Shown: positions 58,001 through 64,000 of the stretch, one piece after another | Numbering within the stretch: the stretch's first letter is position 1 | Layout: each line of letters opens with the position of its first letter | DNA from: Paraphaeosphaeria minitans | Lineage: Eukaryota > Ascomycota > Dothideomycetes > Pleosporales > Didymosphaeriaceae | Assembly (NCBI GenBank): GCA_015832175.1 | Contig: WJXW01000006.1 | Coordinates: 558,001 to 622,000, forward strand | Direction of reading: 5' to 3' | DNA: 64,000 nucleotides | Notes under the pieces: generated by a model | What the model saw: the letters and a program-made list of their open reading frames with translations, nothing else | The model's database searches: none | What the model was told of the DNA's origin: nothing | Program-made: the position numbers and the translations under genes

Positions 58001-58833
58001 GGTTGTAGTGACTAGGAATAGCTGCCTAGGTTGATCGATTGCTCCCACTACTTGAGTCGTCGCCCCTTCTTATAGAATTCCAGCCAAAAATTCCAGTCGC
58101 CTGGCTTATTTTAGCTCGAGTACATTCGAAGATTTAGATGGTGGTGTATTGACCAGATCTAGCTTCATGGAAGCCTAACTGCAGCGGCAAAGATCGATAC
58201 GATGGTATACATGCTGGGCATATTGTAAACTCAATATCGACCATTCTGGCGGGTCACTTACGAACTTTACGTCAGCGTTGCGTTGCAACAGTGTCCCCAT
58301 CTAGTCGTCTTGCATTCTGAAGCAGGAGATATAGCTTCATCATTTAAGTTAAGAATGCGGTCGCAAAGAACAGCTTTTCCGTAGTGGATCGTGGATCGTG
58401 GAATTCTAATTCTCACTAGGGGTTGGTAAGCATGCTGAATTAAAGTTCATGGGTCTACAGATCGCGGTAGCACAACAAAATTTGAGTATATATACACAAT
58501 CAACAAATATATCGAGATTAAGGAAACTTCACCCGGTGTAGTGTGGTCTTGTCTTGGTGTTTTCAAAGTTTTGTTCAGTTTAGCCGTTACATAAAGTGAA
58601 CACTGAACATAAACGTGCTATATCCGAATCCAGATATACATCCGACTTGCCTAGCCTTTTTCTGCTCATGCAATACAACGAAAAGGGTTCGCACGAAGTT
58701 GATTCCCTGAAACGCTGATCTTGCATCCGGTGCTGTCCTAAAACTCGTTGCTGACTATTTTGTATTTACATTGCAGCATTGAACAACATCAACTAAGGCC
58801 TTTGATTTGAAAGGTCTCACTCTTTTCAATCCT
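58001..58833. other. Intergenic region
   Basis: It lies between the DUF4360-like gene start and the stop of the repeat-precursor gene, both on the minus strand. It is AT-rich in places, with a duplicated GGATCGT near 58386-58400. No gene seen. Confidence 0.5.
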
Positions 58834-59271
58834 TTAGTTGTCAGGTTCGTCTGGAATCTCGAAATCGTCTTCGTCATCTTCGGATATGGCCCCCTTGGTA
58901 TCCGGTTCGTCCGGAATCTCGAAGTCATCTTCATCATCCTCCGATACGGCTCTCTTGGTATCGGGCTCATCCGGAATCTCGAAATCATCTTCATCGTCCT
59001 CCGATACGGCCCTCTTGGTATCAGGTTCGTCAGGAATGTCGAGATCATCTCCACTAATATCACTGCTTTGAGCCTCACGCCTATCAACTATCTGCGCCCT
59101 TATGGCATTGAGCGAATGGTCGGATCGGACGACAATAGCTGGATTAAATTAACTTTGCTGATACGTCAATTTTCGGATCTTACGGGACTTACAATCATTC
59201 TCAATTGCGATTGGTGAAGCGGCAACCAGGCCAGCCAAGGCAGCCAGTGCTAGAGTCTGATGGAACTTCAT
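58834..59271 (-). CDS. Secreted Kex2-processed acidic repeat precursor (KEP / RiPP-like)
   Basis: Two exons on the minus strand: 59271-59193 and 59138-58834, with a 54-base GT-AG intron. The product has 127 residues. It has a signal peptide (MKFHQTLALAALAGLVAAS), a leader of about 26 residues, then Arg-Arg (46-47) followed by EAQ. Next come repeat units separated by Lys-Arg at 68-69 and 88-89. The unit is 20 residues, AVSEDDEDDFEIPDEPDTKR. A shorter first copy ends in LDIPDEPDTKR and the last copy ends the protein. The third boundary reads Lys-Gly (108-109), so that Kex2 site is lost. Processing would free acidic peptides with an FEIPDEP core. This is the layout of fungal RiPP precursors (ustiloxin, phomopsin and epichloecyclin type) or of other Kex2-processed repeat peptides. 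There are no cysteines or tryptophans, so it does not look like an alpha-factor-type pheromone. Product and modifying enzymes are unknown. Confidence 0.8.
58841..59035 (-). repeat. 60-bp coding repeat of the precursor gene
   Basis: Three near-identical 60-base units, preceded by a partial one, in perfect register. Differences are mostly at third codon positions (for example GAT/GAC and GAG/GAA), so the peptide is kept while the DNA drifts. That is a sign of purifying selection on the unit sequence. Confidence 0.9.
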
Positions 59272-60855
59272 TTTCGCTTTATGTTTGATATGAACGTGAA
59301 CAACGAGAAGTAGGGATCCAAATAGCTAGGAATACGAAAAGAGAATGATCTTCGAATGAAGGGCGAGGATCAACCTACACTGTTGCAAACAAAGATCTGG
59401 GACACAATGTTCCTTTTGAGCGCGAAAGACTGCGCACCCTAATGTTCGATTCGGGAGACAAAACATGCTCAAGCATTTGTGGAACAAGCTTCTCCATAAG
59501 CGCTTGCTGTTATCGCCCCATGGCAAGGGCGATAGCTCCTTTTGCCTGGTACTTTTGTAGCTGGTTCATGAATAAGCGGGGCAGGGCGTCTGGCCACCTG
59601 GGCTCGGACACACTGACACTCGAACATACGATGACATGACGTTGACATCGCCATGCTTCTGGGTCATAATGGACCCCGAGAAACACCAAACGAGCCAAAG
59701 CGTGACAAAATTGTAACAGCCAAAGTGTGAAACGGTGTTCAAACTTTCCTTCTGCGGTGCTAGCGGAGGCTGCTTGTCACACTACCGTGGCGAAACCTCA
59801 TGAGTCACGACATCCGCTTATGCCATCGACAACATCATCAACACCATTCTGTTCATCTCGTCAACAAGCCTCTTTATCAGCAGGCTGTCAGGAGCTTGGC
59901 CATTAGCAGGCTGAGTCTGAGATGGGCTCACACAATCCCCGCAACCGTTGGTGCTTTTATTCCAGGACTGATGGCTCAAGCCTATCATACCTAGGTGTAT
60001 TCCATTTATATGCTTTACAAGCATAAAAAGCCAATCAACGCGGGACGTCGCGAAGACCTTCCGCAGCATATTTGACGCTTGGGCATCACATGCGGAACCG
60101 AGTTACGCCGACAGTGCAGTACAAGCTGGGCATCTGTGGTACGTTGTTAACTCATGCACCCACCTGGAACTCAAAATAGATAAACAATACCTTCCCATCG
60201 TCTACAATACTAAGCGCCCACGCCGCTGGATGAAGTGCGTCCAACTTTCCTACGTCGGTAGCAATGTAAGCATATCTCGCGCGATTACCTCGTTCAAAAA
60301 GTCTTAAAATCTATGGTGTTATTGTAAAGTTAAAGCGTCGTGAGGTTTAATCGGGATGCTTTACGGATGTTGATGCACCGGCGCTAGGCCTTCTAAGGTA
60401 GGATCACCGCTATGGTCGCAACCCTTACCGGTAAAACTATACGGTACATCGAATCAGGGTGTTCATCCTGAATGTACGGCTTGCAGGCGGACAGCTGAAA
60501 GATCTCGGGCGAATACACTCAGGGTCAGAACATCTCTCCGCTTTGTTTCATATGGCCTCGTTGCTGTACTCAGGGCCCACTGCCCTCATTTTCGGGTACT
60601 TTTCATTACACTTCACAAATTTTGCTCCAGACAGTGCGCATCATGAGGGACATTCCGCCATGAGGGAAGGGTAGGAACACGTGCATTCCGGGATATCGCT
60701 AATGAATGCTACATCACATTGCGCCTCCTGGGTACCAACGAGCTTCTTTCTTTCGTTCTTTCACGACTCCGGAGTCCCAAGAGGTTGTTTCATTTTCTGC
60801 GGCTCCATCACTTTGGCACCGCTCGCTTTCGCTCGCGTCGATATTGGAACCGAAG
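59272..60855. other. Intergenic region, no gene seen
   Basis: Several frames of 60-83 codons on both strands have no motif. It includes the promoter of the precursor gene (minus) and of the small membrane protein (plus). Confidence 0.5.
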
Positions 60856-61378
60856 ATGTCACACGTAGACAGGTCGGGGGACACTCAGGACGATATTAAG
60901 TGCTACTGCCTAGATCTCTACACTTATTCCGAAGGGTCTCAATGTCCATCGTCGCCTATCCTCACCATAGAGTCGGCACGGAACCTCGCAAAACAACTGG
61001 AGATTCCACTGCAAGCTCTTGACGACGAAGCCTCAGCCAGGATCGGTATACAAGTTCCCTTGGAGAGCGGAAACACACTCTCCACGACACAGATCGTGTG
61101 CGGGAAGGGGGACGCAGTGCAGCGAGAGTTCCCAGGCGCGTTCGAACAGCCCCACGACCCAAAGGCTCATGAAAAGTTCGTCAACCGCGTGGGATCTTCT
61201 TCGGTACTTTTGCTATTGCTAGGGGTTATTGGGCACATTCTGTGGAAAAGGTGAGTTGGGCGTGAACACGCCTGGGTCGCGGCTAATGACGAGCAATAAT
61301 AGTCGTAGAAGATGGTTCTATAGGACACTGAGCCAAAGCGAGCTCAGCAGAGGCAAGGACGAAGCATGTTGGGACTGA
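60856..61378 (+). CDS. Small single-pass membrane protein, unknown
   Basis: Two exons, 60856-61250 and 61303-61378, with a 52-base GT-AG intron. The product has 156 residues. It lacks an N-terminal signal peptide. Three cysteines open the sequence (IKCYCLDLYTYSEGSQC), and a fourth lies in TTQIVCGKG. The middle (SARNLAKQLEIPLQALDDEA) looks structured. A hydrophobic segment near 113-130 (SSVLLLLLGVIGHILW) should cross the membrane, with a basic tail (KSRRRWFYRTLSQ) after the intron facing the cytosol. I do not recognise the family. The frame is open upstream to 60706, but the ATG at 60856 is the natural start for this pattern. Other ATGs in the same frame would add a hydrophilic extension. Confidence 0.6.
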
Positions 61379-62428
61379 TAACCTCTGCACGAAAATGAAG
61401 TTTTTGACATGGGAGGGAGTAAGACATCATCAAATTTTCAGGGTAATCTCAAAATGGGTATGTCCGGGGCACTTGCCTGCAGTTAGTCAATGGGTTCGAA
61501 TTCGACGTGAAGATTAAAGTGATCTTTTATACTAAATCACACCGATGGCGACAGCCACCGAAGGGAGAAACGACGATGCGTATGTCCTAGCCAATGCTCT
61601 TCAGCGACCGAACATTCCTCTTCCCCAGACCGTTTTTTCACCCAAGCGCACACCCATCAAGCGGCATTTCAGAAGGGATAGAAGTCTCAGCAGCGATAGC
61701 GGTACAAGTACCACCAGCCTTCCTCTGCCACACACATGCACACCCACGTTGCGTCAAACACTGCGACCGCTGACACAATTTCAAGGAAATGAACAGATCA
61801 CAAGTCTCTTTCATGATTTAAGGTATTGACCGATTGCTCTCCACCTACAGCTGCATGCAACGTTGCACTCTAATTTACACGAATACTGGCAGCAAACATT
61901 TACCCGAATGCACACGAGCCGAAAACAAGTCAGCGCAATGACCTTGGGCACGAACGATTTCCTCCTATACCCGCCTGCCCTAAATGCATTCAGAACCTGC
62001 GTGCCGTTCCTTTGCAGCGTTTGTCGGCGCGGACACTACCCGACACTATCTCTTTTCAGACTACAGCGATTTCCTGAACAGAACACAAACAGTCACGTGA
62101 AGTAAACCCTCCGAGACAGGAGCCCTACTGTGGTTCTCCAAAGATAGCTCGCAGCGTGGTTCAAGCGACACAAGACTTCCACTCCGCCCTGTCTCGAACC
62201 CAGCGCTCGCTCAGATTGCCGATAGCTCCACCATCGCCGCCCACAAGTTTGTCTCGGCCTTCTACAGGGCGTCTCAGCCAGCACATCGAACCCAAGCCCT
62301 GGCACTCCACATCGTCCGAATAGTCCCACACCACCTATAAGTCCTATCCGCAAACACCCCCATTCTGCCCTTCCGTCTTCCCATTATCCACGACCCTTTT
62401 TTTGAGCCCCCTCTGTTACCCTACTGAG
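61379..62428. other. Intergenic region with an uncertain small open frame
   Basis: A 94-codon ATG frame at 61545-61829 (MATATEGRNDDAYVLANAL, then a basic stretch RTPIKRHFRRDRS) could be a short disordered protein, but no second line of evidence exists. TATAAG lies near 62336, about 90 bases before the next gene. Confidence 0.4.
61545..61829 (+). CDS. Possible short disordered protein
   Basis: The frame has 94 codons and begins with an ATG in good context (ACCGATGGCG). The product is Ser/Thr/Pro-rich with a basic cluster near residues 33-46. No signal peptide, domain or intron is visible. It could be a 5' exon, since AAGGTATTG near the stop would be a weak donor. Confidence 0.25.
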   Translation: MATATEGRNDDAYVLANALQRPNIPLPQTVFSPKRTPIKRHFRRDRSLSSDSGTSTTSLPLPHTCTPTLRQTLRPLTQFQGNEQITSLFHDLRY

Positions 62429-62997
62429 ATGGCTCCAACCCTTGCTTTTCTCGTCTCCCTCCTCTCCCTTCCCTTGCTCTCCCACGCTCTCCCTACGACC
62501 CCCGCCCTCCCCAAAACCTGGACCCTAACAAACTTCACCCTCATCCTGTCCCCTGCCCAGAACTCAACCTCCATATCCTTCACCTTCACCGACCCCTCGC
62601 CCGCCTTTCCCACCATCCTGACCTGCACGTCCAACACCACGCTCAGGACGCAAGCCTGCGGGCCGCGCAGGGACGTGCTGTGGAAGGTTAGCGAGGACCT
62701 AGGGGAGGTGGTGTTGAGGCGGCAAATGAGTCTGTGAGTATTCCTCCCTTTTTGTCCTATGCGTGATTTTCGATACTCCGTTCTCCCTCCGCGTGGGGAG
62801 ATGGGGTTTGGTTTCTATAAGGGGATGAGATGGAAGAAAAAATGCTAACGGTGCTACGTAGAAATTCCACGAATATGGGGACGGCGAGGCAGGCGACGCA
62901 TTGGGTGGACGGGGTGAACGTGACGGAGACCGGGGCGGGGCGGCAGTATGCGAAGGCTGAGGATTGGTTGTTTACCGTGAGCTCGGTGTCGGGATGA
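62429..62997 (+). CDS. Small secreted protein, unknown
   Basis: Two exons, 62429-62733 and 62862-62997, with a 128-base GT-AG intron. The product has 146 residues. A signal peptide (MAPTLAFLVSLLSLPLLSHA) precedes a beta-strand-like mature region (WTLTNFTLILSPAQNSTSIS). Two cysteines are visible (ILTCTSN and TQACGPR), probably one disulphide, and several N-glycosylation motifs. Splicing joins RQMSL to NSTNMGTARQATHWVDG in frame. I do not recognise the family. Size, signal peptide and lack of domains fit a small secreted protein of effector type, but this is inference only. Confidence 0.65.
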
Positions 62998-63397
62998 AAG
63001 AATATGTTTATCCAGGGAGTGTGGGTTCACCGAATTGAGTTAGCTAGTGCCAGTGGATACAAACAATGGAGCATCGGGACAGTGCAGCGGTAAAAGGAGA
63101 AGTGCGACTCAGAAATTCGACATGTACGTTGGATATAACTTGCAAATAACAACCCTACCTAACAATGAACAAGAAAAAGCTAGCTTGGACAAAACCGATT
63201 AAAATTTAATGGTCGAGTGGCCCCGACGCTCATCCCTTGGTCTCCAAGTGAACAGCCCCCGTAGACTCCAAGAACCGACCCAAGATGTCCGATGTGATGG
63301 AGCGGACAGCCAAGCTGCAGCGCAGACGCGTGAAGAGGCTCGTGATATTCCCCTCGTGTAGACGCACGAATAACAACCGAACAATGCAAATCCCTCT
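62998..63397. other. Convergent 3' intergenic region
   Basis: It lies between the small secreted protein stop and the Rab GTPase stop. Short frames only, no gene seen. Confidence 0.5.
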
Positions 63398-63989
63398 CTA
63401 GCAGTTGCAGCCTGCGGGGCCCTGGGTTTGGGCCGCGTCCCGCCCGAGGTTCACGCTCTGTCGGCCCTGGCCAGGGCGGAGGTTTCGCGGACCGCCTTGG
63501 TCCAGAGGGAGCTTCTTGGCGATGGCGGTGAATAGTTCCCGCACGTTCTCGCTGGTCTTTGCGGATGTCTCGAAGAAAAGGAGGCCGGCTTCGCGGGCGT
63601 ACTGTTCAGCGTCGGCGGCGGGGATGGCGCGCTTATCGGGCGACTCGGTGACAAGATCGAGCTTATTGCCAGCAAGGGCGATGATTATGTTCTCGTTCGC
63701 TTGGCGCTGGAGCTCCTTTACCCAGGCTTTCGCCTTGTCTAGTGACGACTACGGCTGTTAGCGGGGTGCGAGCCTCACGGTAGCTGACAGCACCTACAGC
63801 CTGTGTGATGTCGTACACTACCACGGCGCAGTTGGCGTTCCTGTAGTACATGGGCGCGAGCGACTTGTAGCGCTCCTGGCCGGCCGTGTCCCAGATCTCA
63901 AACTTGACTGTGGTGGACTCGTCGAGGGCGATGGTCTGGGTGAGGAATGCGGCACCGATGGTGGACTCCCGGTAGTCGTCAAATTGGTC
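63398..63989 (-). CDS. Rab5/Ypt5-type small GTPase, 3' part (5' end outside window)
   Basis: Two exons of the 3' part on the minus strand: 63989-63798 and 63748-63398, separated by a 49-base intron. A CAG acceptor at 63990 marks a further intron, and the first exons with the P-loop lie beyond the window. Visible motifs are the effector/switch I region [26 protein letters not shown] (G3, switch II), GNKLDLV (G4 NKxD) and ETSAKT (G5). The effector sequence STIGAAF is diagnostic of Rab5. The C-terminus ends GCNC, a CxC prenylation signal. Rab5 (yeast Vps21/Ypt52 group) controls fusion and traffic at early endosomes. The visible 181 residues fit a total of about 210-220. Confidence 0.93.
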
Positions 63990-64000
63990 CTGCCTATGTT

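Noticed and set aside
58755..59087. Basic minus-strand frame (RGPYRR repeats) and a plus-strand Ser-rich frame
   Set aside because: Both are shadow frames of the 60-base repeat. Only the frame that joins the signal-peptide exon gives a coherent secreted precursor with KR sites.
58834..59271. Alpha-factor-type mating pheromone precursor
   Set aside because: The KR-separated layout and the RR-EA start are similar, but the units are highly acidic and lack the Trp and Cys or Gly-Gln-Pro core expected of ascomycete pheromones.
1..64000. CRISPR arrays, bacterial operons, rRNA and tRNA genes
   Set aside because: Short spliceosomal introns and fungal families show this is eukaryotic DNA. The tandem repeats lack spacer structure, and no cloverleaf with a convincing B-box was seen.

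Overview
The window looks like nuclear DNA of a filamentous ascomycete (Pezizomycotina). Genes are interrupted by short GT-AG introns, mostly 46-60 bases. The families are typical of moulds: a Zn2Cys6 regulator, GH16, GH18 and GH35 enzymes, a sedolisin, a DUF3669 protein and Kex2-type repeat proteins. A Dothideomycete such as a member of the Pleosporales is my best guess, but that is inference from gene content only. Exon coordinates were read by hand from splice signals and family conservation, so they are models.

0-16 kb is mostly core genes: a DUF3669 kinase-fold protein cut by the left edge and carrying an apparent frameshift, the DNA primase large subunit PRI2 (minus), a PHO13-type HAD phosphatase (minus), an M18 aspartyl aminopeptidase (minus) that diverges from a CDH1/fizzy-related APC/C activator (plus), a DUF4863/4-hydroxylaminobenzoate lyase-like cupin (minus), a 2.6 kb gene-poor stretch and a secreted GH16 glucanase (plus). 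16-19.5 kb holds an FAD oxidoreductase and an AKR7-type aldo/keto reductase in tandem. 19.5-25.4 kb is gene-poor and rich in microsatellites, minisatellites and TACCTA/TAGGTA motifs. It ends at a two-exon single-pass membrane protein gene (25.5-26.4 kb).

27.7-34 kb holds a Zn2Cys6 transcription factor and a seven-exon MFS transporter, both minus. After a gap with a 34-bp minisatellite comes a 1035-residue GPI-anchored GH18 chitinase with a CBM18 domain and a KPTSSV repeat stalk. Next are a 138-bp tandem repeat and a large coiled-coil protein (about 41.5-44 kb) whose start I could not resolve. 45.8-51 kb holds a secreted GH35 beta-galactosidase (minus) diverging from a type-II CAX (VNX1-like) cation/proton antiporter with a GC-AG intron. 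A secreted S53 sedolisin follows at 52.2-54.1 kb.

55-63 kb is a run of small secreted or membrane proteins: a Gly/Thr-rich secreted protein with three Kex2 sites, a DUF4360-like secreted protein, a 127-residue secreted precursor with an acidic 20-residue repeat punctuated by Lys-Arg, a small single-pass membrane protein and a 146-residue secreted protein. The 127-residue precursor (58834-59271) has the layout of a Kex2-processed repeat peptide or fungal RiPP precursor and is the most interesting element in the window. The right edge carries the 3' part of a Rab5/Ypt5-type GTPase.
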